A DNA stretch of 64,000 bases from Rhizobium ruizarguesonis (GCF_012349115.1 NZ_PQIG01000002.1:1-64000), one strand, 5' to 3'; shown: positions 8,479-16,748, counted from the stretch's first letter. Made by a program: numbers and translations. The notes: a model not told the origin generated them from the letters alone.

Positions 8479-9198
8479 ATGTTCGACGCAAAGAAGCTTC
8501 TCGACCAGTTCTTGGGTTCACAGATGCCGGGTCTCGGCGGTTCGGTCCGCGACAGGGCCGGCGACGCCGTGCAGACGGCAAAGAACAATCCGCTGGCGAC
8601 TGGCGCCATTGCCGCCGTGCTTCTCGGCACCAAGACCGGCCGCGGTATTGCCGGCAATGCACTGGCGATCGGCGGTCTTGCCGCGATTGCCGGCCTCGGC
8701 TACCAGGCCTACAAGAATTACCAGGCGGGACAGGCGCCCGCAGCCCCCTCGGATGCACCGTCGGCAAATAATCCGGTTCTCCTACCGCCGCCTGCCGAAT
8801 CCGGTTTCGGACCGACATCGCCTGCCGGCAGCAATGAATTCGTCCTCGTGCTGATCCGCGCGATGATCGCCGCCGCCAAGGCCGACGGCCATATCGACGA
8901 TGCCGAACGCGCCCTCATCATGGACAAGGTCAAGGCCGCCGATGTCAGCGGCGAGGCAGCGGCCTTCATCGAGCATGAACTCGCTTCGCCGACGGATATT
9001 GATGCGCTCGTTGCCGCCGCGACGACGGAAGAACAGCGCGTCGAGCTTTACACCGCCTCGCGGCTGACCATCGACCCGGATTCGCGCGCCGAGCGCGGTT
9101 ATCTCGATCTGCTTGCCGGCCGCCTCGGCCTTGCCGACCAACTGGTCGACCATATCGAGGCAACGGTGTCCTCGGCCAAGGTGACCTTGTCACAGTGA
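8479..9198 (+). CDS. DUF533/TerB-like protein (YebE type)
   Basis: A 239-residue protein. Residues 1-75 contain a glycine/alanine-rich hydrophobic stretch (NNPLATGAIAAVLLGTKTGRG and on to about residue 75), which may associate with membranes. A Pro/Ala-rich linker (about 80-115) leads to a C-terminal helical TerB-like domain (about 120-235) with 'LIRAMIAAAKADGHIDDAERALI', the acidic motif seen in TerB and DUF533 proteins. TerB-like domains are proposed metal-responsive modules at the membrane. AGACGACGAGGA precedes the ATG. It is not adjacent to the Ter-like cluster at 25-29 kb, and a functional link would be speculation. Confidence 0.8.
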   Translation: MFDAKKLLDQFLGSQMPGLGGSVRDRAGDAVQTAKNNPLATGAIAAVLLGTKTGRGIAGNALAIGGLAAIAGLGYQAYKNYQAGQAPAAPSDAPSANNPVLLPPPAESGFGPTSPAGSNEFVLVLIRAMIAAAKADGHIDDAERALIMDKVKAADVSGEAAAFIEHELASPTDIDALVAAATTEEQRVELYTASRLTIDPDSRAERGYLDLLAGRLGLADQLVDHIEATVSSAKVTLSQ

Positions 9199-9199
9199 C

Positions 9200-9311
9200 A
9201 TCTAAAGCATGTCGCGCAAAACTGTGCAGCGGTTTTGCGACAACGACATGCGTTGGAAATAAGGACCGAAAGCGCGAGGAGCGAATCTGAAAGATTGCGA
9301 CGCGCTTTAGG
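9200..9311. repeat. Rhizobial palindromic intergenic repeat (RIME-like, two hairpins)
   Basis: The first half is a nested palindrome: GCATGTCG (9207-9214) pairs with CGACATGC (9244-9251) and encloses CGCAAAAC paired with GTTTTGCG. The second half is another hairpin with outer arms AAAGCGCG (9269-9276) and CGCGCTTT (9301-9308). The layout, with its Arg-poor CGCAAAAC core, is that of the intergenic mosaic elements common in Rhizobium genomes. It sits between the TerB-like and GNAT genes and would fold strongly in RNA. Confidence 0.8.
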
Positions 9312-9367
9312 CCGGTTGCCTTTGTTGGGTGGCTGGCCTATCCACTCTTGCGAAAAAGGGAGTGGAC

Positions 9368-10063
9368 ATGCGCGATCTTGCAAATTTCAAGGGCTGCCCG
9401 GCGCCGAAGCCGGTCACACTGAAGGGCCGTTTCGTTACCGTGGAGCCCTATCGGCGCGCCGAACATCTCGAGGCGCTGTGGGACGGGCTCGGCGGCATGG
9501 GCATCAATCCGCTGCTTCTCTATTTCGCCCAGGACGACTTCTCCGGTATCGACGATTTCGCCAACTGGCTGGAAAGCGCCTACACCAAGTCCGGCTGGCT
9601 CACCCATATCTTCCGCGACAACGCCACCGGCAAGATTCAAGGCATGGCCAATTACATGCGCGCCGACCCGGCGAACGGTGTCGTCGAGATCGGCGGTGTG
9701 GCGCATGGCGTCGAGATGAAGCGTTCGCCGCTTTCAACCGAGGCGCATTATCTGATGGCCAAACACGTCTTCGAGGATCTCGGATACCGCCGCTACGAAT
9801 GGAAATGCGACAATAACAACGAAGCGAGCAAGACGACGGCCGCCCGTTACGGCTTCAGCTTCGAAGGGGTCTTCCGCCAGCACATGATCTCCAAGCATCG
9901 AAACCGCGACACCGCCTGGTTCTCGATGATCGATGCCGAATGGCCGATGATCAACGATGCCTTCGAAGCCTGGCTTTCGCCTGGGAATTTCGACGCCGAG
10001 GGCAACCAGATCCGCCGCCTGCAGGATGTCCGCGCCGATCTTGAAAAGGAAAGGCTCGTATGA
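9368..10063 (+). CDS. GNAT-family N-acetyltransferase (RimJ/RimL type)
   Basis: A 231-residue GNAT protein. The N-terminal 'PVTLKGRFVTVEPYRRAEH' strand, the central 'GWLTHIFRDNATGKIQGMANYM' strands and the late 'DLGYRRYEWKCDNNNEASKTTAARYGFSFEGVFRQHM' segment match acetyltransferases of the RimJ/RimL class. These acetylate protein N-termini or small molecules from acetyl-CoA. The substrate is unknown. The start at 9368 is supported by GGGAG 6 bases upstream. It overlaps the next small membrane-protein gene by 4 bases (ATGA), so the pair is coupled. Confidence 0.85.
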   Translation: MRDLANFKGCPAPKPVTLKGRFVTVEPYRRAEHLEALWDGLGGMGINPLLLYFAQDDFSGIDDFANWLESAYTKSGWLTHIFRDNATGKIQGMANYMRADPANGVVEIGGVAHGVEMKRSPLSTEAHYLMAKHVFEDLGYRRYEWKCDNNNEASKTTAARYGFSFEGVFRQHMISKHRNRDTAWFSMIDAEWPMINDAFEAWLSPGNFDAEGNQIRRLQDVRADLEKERLV

Positions 10064-10266
10064 GCCCGGAAAGCCGCTCGCAGGCAACCGCCGCCGGCAT
10101 CATCCTGCTTGGCGCCGCTCTCGTCATCTATTTCCTGCCGACCATCGTGCTGTGGATCGGCAATTTCTCGCCGACGCTGGCGATCGTCGTCGGCGTCTGC
10201 CTGATCCTGGCATTTTTTGCAGTTTTCTGGCTGCGGGCGCGCTACCAGCGCAGCCGGGGGAAATAG
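10060..10266 (+). CDS. Small two-helix membrane protein of unknown function
   Basis: A 68-residue protein with two hydrophobic segments (about residues 10-31 and 37-57) and a basic C-terminus (RARYQRSRGK), which predicts both ends in the cytoplasm. Its start overlaps the GNAT stop as ATGA, indicating translational coupling. I do not recognise a family. A palindromic repeat begins 3 bases after the stop. Confidence 0.7.
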   Translation: MSPESRSQATAAGIILLGAALVIYFLPTIVLWIGNFSPTLAIVVGVCLILAFFAVFWLRARYQRSRGK

Positions 10267-10268
10267 GT

Positions 10269-10371
10269 CCAGAGCATTTCCGTTGCTCTCCGAGTCACGG
10301 AAATGCTCGATCGTTGTTTTGCGCAAGTCCGGACGCAAAACCGCTGCGCACTTTTGCTGGAATTGCTCTAG
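10269..10371. repeat. Rhizobial palindromic intergenic repeat (RIME-like), second copy
   Basis: Hairpin one pairs GAGCATTTCCG (10272-10282) with CGGAAATGCTC (10298-10308). Hairpin two pairs GTTTTGCG (10316-10323) with CGCAAAAC (10334-10341). The outer edge is AGAGCA/TGCTCT. It separates the convergent small membrane-protein and NicO genes, and its right edge supplies the TAG stop codon of the NicO gene. It shares the CGCAAAAC/GTTTTGCG core with the copy at 9200. Confidence 0.82.
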
Positions 10372-11444
10372 CCCTGCAGCGAGGCCCCGAGCAGCAGAGC
10401 GCCCATCAGCATGACAAGCACGGCGCCGAGGATTTCGATGGCGTTGCCGATCCAGATCGAGGCGGTCGAGCCGCGTCCGGAGAGGCGGACGGCCGCACTC
10501 TTGGCGGTGACGGCAAGTGTGGCAAGCAGGGAAACGGTGATCGCCGTGCCAAGCGACATGGCGGCGACCGAAAGCACGCCGCCGAGATAGAGCCCGTTCA
10601 ATAGCGAGAAGGTCATGACCAGAAGTGCGCCGGAGCAGGGGCGCAGACCGACGGCAACGATCGCCGACCAGGCCTCGCGGACGCTGAACCTGTCGCCGCC
10701 GAGCAGGGCCGGATCGGGCACATGGGCATTGCCGCAGGTCTCGCAGACAATGCCGGGAACGAAGGTGTGGCCGGCTTCCACAGCCTGCGCCTTGCCGTTG
10801 AAGGCATAGGCCTGGCGTTCGGCGGCATTGTCCTTCCAGTCGAGCATCATGCTGACCGGACCGGCAGGCGTCGCCATCAGCCGGCGGCGCGGCATGTTGC
10901 CCACCATCGAGCGCAGTTTGCGGAACAGCAACCAGCCGCCGAACAGGATGACCATGACGAAGCTTGCGATCTCCATCGCGTGCGTCGCCGCCGTCAGCGT
11001 GATGCCGGTGCCGCGCAGCACCAGCCAGGCGCCGCCGACCAGCGCCACCGCTACCACGCCCTGGACGAAGGCCGAAATGAAGGAAATCACCACGCCGCGC
11101 TTCAATTCTACCTCGTTGGCGATCATGTAGGAGGAGATGACCGCCTTGCCGTGGCCCGGACCGGCGGCATGGAAGACGCCATAGGCGAAGGAGAGGCCGA
11201 TCAGCGATGCCAGCTGCCACGGGTCTTGGCGCATCGCCTTCAAGGCGCCGGTCAGCGCCCGATAGAAGGCCTGCTGCTCATAGTTCACATAGAGCAAAAG
11301 CGGTGCGAGTGGCCCGCCTGTCGGCTGGAAGCTTGGTTCCGCCGTGCCGATGCCGAGCGGCGATTGCGCATGAGCGAGACTTGCAGCCGTCACCAGCGTA
11401 AGGGTCGCTGCGGAAAGGATGAGGGGCAGGCGTTTTGTCAGCAT
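10368..11444 (-). CDS. NicO/RcnA-type nickel/cobalt transporter
   Basis: A 358-residue multi-spanning membrane protein with an N-terminal signal or first helix ending in ALA-type small residues (ASLAHAQ). The family hallmark 'YGVFHAAGPGHGKAVISSYM' (near residue 95) carries His/Asp-type metal ligands. A middle loop holds CETCGNAHVPDP, a possible extra metal site. 'LRPCSGALLVMTFSLLNGLYLGG' is the second conserved NicO segment. NicO proteins export or import Ni(II)/Co(II). GGAGGT precedes the ATG, and the start overlaps the DUF1007 stop by 7 bases, so they form one operon. Direction of transport and metal are inferred from the family only. Confidence 0.85.
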   Translation of the reverse strand: MLTKRLPLILSAATLTLVTAASLAHAQSPLGIGTAEPSFQPTGGPLAPLLLYVNYEQQAFYRALTGALKAMRQDPWQLASLIGLSFAYGVFHAAGPGHGKAVISSYMIANEVELKRGVVISFISAFVQGVVAVALVGGAWLVLRGTGITLTAATHAMEIASFVMVILFGGWLLFRKLRSMVGNMPRRRLMATPAGPVSMMLDWKDNAAERQAYAFNGKAQAVEAGHTFVPGIVCETCGNAHVPDPALLGGDRFSVREAWSAIVAVGLRPCSGALLVMTFSLLNGLYLGGVLSVAAMSLGTAITVSLLATLAVTAKSAAVRLSGRGSTASIWIGNAIEILGAVLVMLMGALLLGASLQG

Positions 11445-12079
11445 GTGACCTCCAGCCGGGTGGCGAAGAGTTTGGACATGTTGGTGCCGGTCGGATCGTT
11501 GAAGAAGGCGTCGGTCAGCGACTGTTTGTTTTGCGAGATCACCTCGTCGGCATCCGGCCGCACCACCTGATGTTTGCAGGCCTTGAAGCCGTCTCCGACG
11601 ATTGCCAGCTCGTTGTCTGTGGGAAAATCGATCGAGGTGTAGAGCGTCGGGTCGTAGACGCCGAAGGTGAGCCTGCCCTTCAGCGGCATCTTCTCCACCG
11701 GCTTCACCGCGAAGAACATCAGCAGCTGGCCATCCTTGTAGTCGACATGGATGATGTCGGGCTTCTGGACGGTGATGTTCTTCCCGTTGATCGTCAGGTT
11801 CATGTAGTAGTCGTAATCGGCAAGCGACTTCTTGACCGTGTTGCCGACGTCGGTCAGCTCGTTCGGCTCCAGCTTCAGGTCGGTGTTCTTGTCGAAATCC
11901 ATGACCACAGAGGACGAAAAGACCTCGTCGAAGCGCCAGACATTGCGCAGTTCCTCGACATTGCCGTCCTTGCCGGCCACGACTTCGAGACGCGCCTCCA
12001 CGAAGATGTGCGGATGGGCAAAGGCTGCGGCCGGTGCCAGCGAAAGAAGCGCGGCGATCAGTATCGTTGATTGTCTCAT
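11438..12079 (-). CDS. DUF1007 periplasmic protein partnered with the NicO transporter
   Basis: A 213-residue secreted protein. A signal peptide (about residues 1-21, ending AAAFA) is followed directly by HPHIFVEARLEVV, where the mature N-terminal His-Pro-His could bind metal. DUF1007 proteins are nearly always encoded beside NicO-type nickel, cobalt or zinc transporters and are thought to deliver or sense the metal. GGGAT lies just before the ATG. It is the first gene of a two-gene operon, overlapping the transporter by 7 bases. Confidence 0.85.
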   Translation of the reverse strand: MRQSTILIAALLSLAPAAAFAHPHIFVEARLEVVAGKDGNVEELRNVWRFDEVFSSSVVMDFDKNTDLKLEPNELTDVGNTVKKSLADYDYYMNLTINGKNITVQKPDIIHVDYKDGQLLMFFAVKPVEKMPLKGRLTFGVYDPTLYTSIDFPTDNELAIVGDGFKACKHQVVRPDADEVISQNKQSLTDAFFNDPTGTNMSKLFATRLEVTC

Positions 12080-12217
12080 CTATCCCGCTGCTCTGTTCGC
12101 TGCCCCTGACTTCTTGCCAGAAATTGGGACGGAATTGGGACCGGGCTCGGCATCGGATTCGCCGGACCGGATGTTGATCCGGGGCGGAATGTCGCATCGC
12201 TCCGTGAGGCCGTCGCC

Positions 12218-13111
12218 CTACGGATGCTTCTTGAACCAGTTGTGCAGGTAATCGACGAAGATCCTTACCTTGGCCGGCAGGTAGCGCCGGTGCGGATAGA
12301 CGGCATAGATGCCGCGGTCGGTCGGGATGTAATCATTGAACAGCGTTACCAGTTCGCCGCTCTCGATCGGTTTGCGGGCGATGAAATCCGGGATGAAGGC
12401 TATGCCGATACCGGCGAGTGCCGCGCGTAATGTCGCATGCGGACTGTTGACCTCTATCGGTCCGGAAACGGCGACGGCGAACGAGGTGTTGTCGGGATTG
12501 TGGAAACGGATGCTCGCCTGGGTGCGCGCATTGGTGTCGACGATGAAGGGGACGTTGGAAAGGGCCGTCGGGTGATCGAGATCGGGATAACGCTCGAGAA
12601 ACTCGGGTGTGGCGCAGATATGGATGCGGAAATCCGAGATCTTGCGGGCGATCATGCCGGAATCTTCGAGCTTGGTGATGCGGATCGCCACGTCGAAGCC
12701 TTCCTCTATCAGATCGACGAACCGGTCATCGGCAGCGATCTCCAGCGAAAGGTCGGGGTTCTCCTTGGCGAAATCGATCAGCGACTGGCCGACATCGGCA
12801 TCGACGAACGTGCGCGGCACGGAAATGCGCAGCCGTCCCTTGAGCTGTGCATTGTTCTCACGCACGAGATCGGCGAGGTTGTCGATCTCCTTGAGGATAT
12901 CGGAAGCGGTGCGATAATAGGTGTGGCCAGCTTCAGTCATCGAGAACTGCCGGGTGGTACGGTTGAGCAGCAGCGCGCCGAGCTCATCCTCCAGTTCACG
13001 CACATATTTGGAGAGCAGCGCCTTCGAGCGGCCGGTGCGCCGCGCCGCAGCGGAAAAGCCCTCGGCTTCGACGACATCGATGAAAGCACGTATGCGGGTC
13101 AAGGTATCCAT
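12218..13111 (-). CDS. LysR-family transcriptional regulator
   Basis: A 297-residue LTTR. The N-terminal winged helix (MDTLTRIRAFIDVVEAEGFSAAARR, then SKALLSKYVRELEDELGALL) binds DNA. The effector-binding domain spans about residues 90-290. It belongs to the branch with 'NRTTRQFSMTEAG', common in small-molecule-sensing LysRs. It is divergent from the ornithine/lysine decarboxylase gene, and a 27-base inverted repeat lies 27 bases upstream of its start, so autoregulation and control of the decarboxylase are likely. The effector is unknown. GAGGGG lies a few bases before the ATG. Confidence 0.9.
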   Translation of the reverse strand: MDTLTRIRAFIDVVEAEGFSAAARRTGRSKALLSKYVRELEDELGALLLNRTTRQFSMTEAGHTYYRTASDILKEIDNLADLVRENNAQLKGRLRISVPRTFVDADVGQSLIDFAKENPDLSLEIAADDRFVDLIEEGFDVAIRITKLEDSGMIARKISDFRIHICATPEFLERYPDLDHPTALSNVPFIVDTNARTQASIRFHNPDNTSFAVAVSGPIEVNSPHATLRAALAGIGIAFIPDFIARKPIESGELVTLFNDYIPTDRGIYAVYPHRRYLPAKVRIFVDYLHNWFKKHP

Positions 13112-13137
13112 GGCACCCCTCGGGCTGTTTCGGAATG

Positions 13138-13164
13138 TTGAACAAATTGGCTTGTTTTGTTCAA
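13138..13164. promoter_or_regulatory. Candidate LysR-type operator, perfect 8-bp inverted repeat with 11-base spacer
   Basis: TTGAACAA (13138-13145), 11 bases, then TTGTTCAA (13157-13164). It starts 27 bases upstream of the LysR start codon, at the beginning of the AT-rich divergent promoter region. Arm symmetry and the T-N11-A spacing are classic for LysR-type regulator sites. Assignment to the adjacent regulator is by position. Confidence 0.55.
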
Positions 13165-13289
13165 TTATTTTTTTGGCCCAAGATCAAAAAATCGCTTGAT
13201 TATGAAGGCGAATATTCTTATTTCCCACTCAGCCCAAAGTCGCACGTGCCCATGGGTGTCCGCCGAACCCTCGAATTGGTGAGGAAATC

Positions 13290-13638
13290 GGTAAGGTACC
13301 TGGAATTAACCCCTCCAGTCGCTATTCCGGCCAACCGGAAAATGCGAGGACGCCTGAAGCAACGACGGTGCGGGCCTTTTTGTTCTCTCCCTGCTTTCCA
13401 TCAGCGGGGGTTACTGAAGAGGCACACCATCATTGCCGGAAGTGCGGTTGGGATTCTCCCTCCAATCCATGGCAGACAAAGCCGAACTTACACCGCATCG
13501 CGGCGTTGGTTCACTATCCGCGCATCGAGCGCTTGCTATGGTTCCGGGGTCTCCACCGGCTGGTTCCAATGCGAGCTATCGTATGCCCTTTGTCCTCCGG
13601 TTCAAACCGGAGCTCTGGAATTGGAAGAGGGAATCGAT
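13290..13638 (+). ncRNA. Structured leader of the decarboxylase mRNA, probable speF RNA motif
   Basis: Between the LysR/decarboxylase divergent promoters and the decarboxylase start lie about 350 bases with no supportable gene. In alphaproteobacteria the ornithine decarboxylase gene is preceded by a conserved leader known as the speF motif, and this position and length fit. Visible structure includes the near-start hairpin CTCCGGTT-CA-AACCGGAG (13595-13612), which ends 12 bases before the ribosome-binding site AGAGGGA. A C-rich segment and several GGTACC-type short palindromes lie in the 5' part. The exact 5' end cannot be set by eye. Polyamine-related control is inferred from the motif's association. 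Confidence 0.65.
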
Positions 13639-14772
13639 ATGACCACCCAGCGCATCCGCGACTTTCTCGCAACCCGACGTCCCGATGGTCCCTGCCTCGT
13701 GGTTGACCTCGACGTCGTTCGCGACAATTTCCACGCCTTCCGTCACGCCATGCCGGACAGCGCCATCTACTATGCCGTCAAGGCCAACCCGGCCCCGGAA
13801 GTGCTGAAGCTGCTCGCGGGCCTCGGCTCCAATTTCGATTGCGCATCCGTTGCCGAAATCGAAATGGCGCTCGAAGCCGGCGCGACTGCCGCCCGCATTT
13901 CCTACGGCAACACGATCAAGAAGGAACGTGACGTTGCCCGCGCGCATGCGCTCGGCGTCAGCCTCTTTGCCGTCGACAGCCATGAGGAAGTCGAGAAGAT
14001 TTCGCGCGCCGCTCCCGGCGCCCGTGTCTTCTGCCGCGTGCTCACGGATGGTGAAGGCGCTGAATGGCCGCTGTCGCGCAAGTTCGGCTGCGTTCCGCAG
14101 ATGGCTGTCGACGTTCTCGTCTACGCCCATCAGCTTGGCCTGCACTCCTACGGCGTCTCGTTCCATGTCGGTTCGCAGATGACCAAGGTCGATGCCTGGG
14201 ATTCGGCGCTCGCCGATGCCAAGCGCGTCTTCGTATCGCTTGCCAAGCAGGGTATCCACCTGCAGATGGTCAACATGGGCGGCGGCTTCCCGACCAAGTA
14301 CCTGCGTGACGTTCCGTCCGCAGAAGCTTACGGCAAGTCGATCTACCAGGCGCTGCGCACGCATTTCGGCAACCAGATCCCGCAGACGATCATCGAGCCG
14401 GGCCGCGGCATGGTCGGCAATGCCGGTGTCATCAAGGCGGAAGTCGTTCTGATTTCGAAGAAGTCGGACAATGACGATGCCCGCTGGGTCTTCCTCGACA
14501 TCGGCAAGTTCGGCGGTCTCGCCGAGACGATGGACGAAGCCATCCGCTATCCGATCCGCACGGATCACGACGGCGATGAGATGGAGCCCTGCGTCATCGC
14601 CGGCCCGACCTGCGATTCGGCCGACGTGCTCTACGAGAAGAACCTTTATCCGCTGCCGATCTCCCTTTCGATCGGCGACGAGGTTCTGATCGAAGGCACC
14701 GGCGCCTATACGACGACCTATTCGGCGGTCGCTTTCAACGGTTTCGAACCGCTGAAGGCTTACGTCATCTAA
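13639..14772 (+). CDS. Ornithine/lysine decarboxylase (fold-type III PLP enzyme)
   Basis: A 377-residue alanine-racemase-fold decarboxylase producing putrescine from ornithine, and perhaps cadaverine from lysine. The PLP lysine is Lys48 in YYAVKANP. The HVGSQ and GGGFP segments position the cofactor phosphate. The active-site Cys325 in GPTCDSADVL is contributed across the dimer. Its length matches the short eukaryote-like ODC class found in rhizobia, not the large inducible fold-type I enzymes. The ATG at 13639 has AGAGGGA upstream; earlier in-frame codons fall in the leader RNA. Expression is probably set by the divergent LysR protein and by the leader. Confidence 0.93.
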   Translation: MTTQRIRDFLATRRPDGPCLVVDLDVVRDNFHAFRHAMPDSAIYYAVKANPAPEVLKLLAGLGSNFDCASVAEIEMALEAGATAARISYGNTIKKERDVARAHALGVSLFAVDSHEEVEKISRAAPGARVFCRVLTDGEGAEWPLSRKFGCVPQMAVDVLVYAHQLGLHSYGVSFHVGSQMTKVDAWDSALADAKRVFVSLAKQGIHLQMVNMGGGFPTKYLRDVPSAEAYGKSIYQALRTHFGNQIPQTIIEPGRGMVGNAGVIKAEVVLISKKSDNDDARWVFLDIGKFGGLAETMDEAIRYPIRTDHDGDEMEPCVIAGPTCDSADVLYEKNLYPLPISLSIGDEVLIEGTGAYTTTYSAVAFNGFEPLKAYVI

Positions 14773-14782
14773 GGTCGTTTCC

Positions 14783-14822
14783 GCCGGCCCCGTAACCAGC
14801 CGGGGCGGCAATTTCACAATTT
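14783..14822 (+). terminator. Hairpin after the decarboxylase gene, probable terminator
   Basis: GCCGGCCCCG pairs imperfectly with CGGGGCGGC across the loop TAACCAGC, followed by an A/T-rich stretch rather than a clean T-run. Confidence 0.45.
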
Positions 14823-14866
14823 TCCTTCATCGCCGCTGATAACGGTATTGGGTACGGGAGGCCAAG

Positions 14867-15457
14867 ATGGCCGCTGTTCTTGATTCTGTCCGCGCATTCT
14901 TTGCGCCCACCACTTTCACCATCGACGCCGAAAATCCCTCGGATGTCGTTGCTCGTGAAAACCTGCTCGACCGCGTCATGGGCGCGGATCGCCGCAAGAA
15001 ATCGTCGGAGAAGATCCGCCGCAACCGGGTTCCGGCCGAGGGTCTTGCGCTCGTCGCGCGCGATCGCGACGGCCGTGTCATCGGTACGGTGCGGCTCTGG
15101 AACATCGAGGCCGGCGTCAATGACGAAGGCACGCCGATCAATGCACTGCTGCTCGGGCCGCTCGCTGTTGCCTCGCAGCATGGCGGCAAGGGCATCGGCG
15201 CGGCGTTGATGCGCGCGGCGGTCCTCGAAGCGAAGAATCGCGGGCATGGCGCCGTCCTGCTCGTCGGCGATGCGGCCTATTACGAGCGTTTCGGCTTCTT
15301 TGCCGAAAAGGCCTGCCATCTCGTCATGCCGGGTCCGTTCGAACGCTCGCGCTTTCTTGCGCTCGAACTCACGGAAGGCTGGCTTGACGGCGCGGCCGGC
15401 ATGATCGTCCCTTCGGGGCGCATGCTGGCCAGCGCGCCGGTTCGCCGCGCAGCCTAG
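14867..15457 (+). CDS. GNAT-family N-acetyltransferase
   Basis: A 196-residue acetyltransferase. The acetyl-CoA pyrophosphate loop is visible as 'LAVASQHGGKGIGAALMRAA' (about residues 103-122), preceded by the beta-4 strand 'INALLLGPLAV' and followed by 'GDAAYYERFGFFAE'. This is the predicted N-acetyltransferase YhbS type. The N-terminal 60 residues contain a basic helix (ADRRKKSSEKIRRNR) of unknown use. GGGAGG precedes the ATG. It lies 94 bases after the decarboxylase, and polyamines are a conceivable but untested substrate. Confidence 0.82.
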   Translation: MAAVLDSVRAFFAPTTFTIDAENPSDVVARENLLDRVMGADRRKKSSEKIRRNRVPAEGLALVARDRDGRVIGTVRLWNIEAGVNDEGTPINALLLGPLAVASQHGGKGIGAALMRAAVLEAKNRGHGAVLLVGDAAYYERFGFFAEKACHLVMPGPFERSRFLALELTEGWLDGAAGMIVPSGRMLASAPVRRAA

Positions 15458-15467
15458 CGGATCGACC

Positions 15468-15490
15468 CGAAAAGACGCGCGGCTCTGTAA
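15468..15490 (+). repeat. Partial copy of a short dispersed palindromic element
   Basis: GAAAAGACGCGCGGCTCTGTAA (15469-15490) matches the right half of the elements at 42987-43030 and 37597-37639. The left arm is missing here; the GNAT stop codon lies just upstream. Confidence 0.55.
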
Positions 15491-15717
15491 GGCTGCGCCG
15501 ACCGGCCGGCCAGGTCGGGAATTCTTCCCCCGGCTGGTACTGTCCGCGCCGTTTGACCACCCAGGCAGGCGGGCCTGGTGTGGTTGCGGCGCGGATATCT
15601 TTTTGGCGGGTGAAGCGGCGCGTGGTCGCTAGCTCCCCGGCGCACGCGGAAACACAATCGCGTGAAACGGGCCGACGGCACGCGAACATGTCGCGGCGAT
15701 ATCCTATCTTGCGCCGC

Positions 15718-16746
15718 ATGATCCGCCTTCTCTCCCTTCTGCTTCTCCTCTGCCTGCCGCTTGCCGCAACGGAGCCGGTGGCTGCCCAGAGCACGGCTTC
15801 CGCCGTTGCCGGGCTTGGTCCGCGTCTCGATCACGCGGCGAGCGACCCTGCGATGGGGTCTCTCAAGACGGTGATCGTCGCTCGCGACGGACGCATGCTC
15901 AGCGAGCGCGGGTTCCATGGTCATTCGCCGTCGGAATCGACCAATATCAAATCCGCTTCGAAGTCGATCATTTCGGCGCTGGTCGGTATCGCCATCGACA
16001 AAGGCCTGCTCAACGGGCCGGATCAGAAGATCGCGCCGATCCTTAAGGCGGATCTTCCGGCATCACCAGACCCGCGCATCAACGACATCACCATCGGTAA
16101 TCTTCTATCCATGCAGGCCGGGCTCGATCGCATGTCGGGGCCGAACTACGGCCACTGGGTCTCCTCGCGCAACTGGGTGCGTTTTGCGCTCTCGCAGCCT
16201 TTCGTCGATCAGCCCGGTGGCGAGATGCTCTACTCCACCGCATCCACGCATCTGCTTTCGGCCATTCTCACCAAGGTCGGCCGGCGGTCGACGCTGGCGC
16301 TGGCGCGCGAATGGCTGGGTCCTGTCGACGGTTTCCGCATCGGTGCCTGGGAGCGCGATCCGCAGGGCATCTATCTCGGCGGCAATCAGATGGCGATGAG
16401 CGCCCGGTCGCTGCTTGCCTTCGGCGAACTCTACCGCAACGGCGGCAAGACCGCCGATGGCCGCCAGATCGTCCCTGCCGACTGGATCTCCCAGTCGTGG
16501 CAGCAGCGCACAAACTCGCGCTTCTCGGGCGATGAATATGGCTATGGCTGGTTCACGCGGCAGATCGGCGGCGAGCAGGTGCATTTCGCCTGGGGTTATG
16601 GCGGGCAGATGCTCTACATCGTGCCGTCGCTCGATCTCACCGTCGTCATGACCTCGGAAGAGAGCGGTTCGTCTGCCCGGAATGGCTACAGGGACTTGCT
16701 GCACGGTCTGTTGGCGGACATTATCGGCGCGGTGCGGGCCGCCTGA
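15718..16746 (+). CDS. Secreted serine hydrolase of the beta-lactamase class C / penicillin-binding-like family
   Basis: A 342-residue protein with an N-terminal signal peptide (MIRLLSLLLLLCLPLAATEP, cleavage near VAAQS). The nucleophile motif SxxK is present as SASK in 'NIKSASKSIISALVGIAI'. The YxN position reads YST in 'MLYSTASTHLLSAIL', and the third motif is 'HFAWGYGGQMLY'. Such proteins are mostly esterases or D-aminopeptidases rather than true beta-lactamases. Neither possible start (15718, or 15688 giving MSRRYPILRRMIRLL) has a strong ribosome-binding site; both keep the signal peptide. A dispersed palindromic element abuts the stop codon. Confidence 0.82.
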   Translation: MIRLLSLLLLLCLPLAATEPVAAQSTASAVAGLGPRLDHAASDPAMGSLKTVIVARDGRMLSERGFHGHSPSESTNIKSASKSIISALVGIAIDKGLLNGPDQKIAPILKADLPASPDPRINDITIGNLLSMQAGLDRMSGPNYGHWVSSRNWVRFALSQPFVDQPGGEMLYSTASTHLLSAILTKVGRRSTLALAREWLGPVDGFRIGAWERDPQGIYLGGNQMAMSARSLLAFGELYRNGGKTADGRQIVPADWISQSWQQRTNSRFSGDEYGYGWFTRQIGGEQVHFAWGYGGQMLYIVPSLDLTVVMTSEESGSSARNGYRDLLHGLLADIIGAVRAA

Positions 16747-16748
16747 AG

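Noticed and set aside
9847..11220. Minus-strand frame of 457 codons overlapping the GNAT and NicO genes
   Set aside because: It shifts frame relative to NicO and crosses the palindromic repeat and the GNAT gene. Its product is Arg-rich noise.
12080..12217. Possible small gene between DUF1007 and LysR
   Set aside because: The 138 bases hold no frame with a start, ribosome site and plausible composition; I see only spacer.
13433..13642. Small open frame in the decarboxylase leader
   Set aside because: It overlaps the decarboxylase start codon out of frame and ends at the start, has no ribosome-binding site and shows no polyamine-stalling pattern. The leader RNA explanation fits better.
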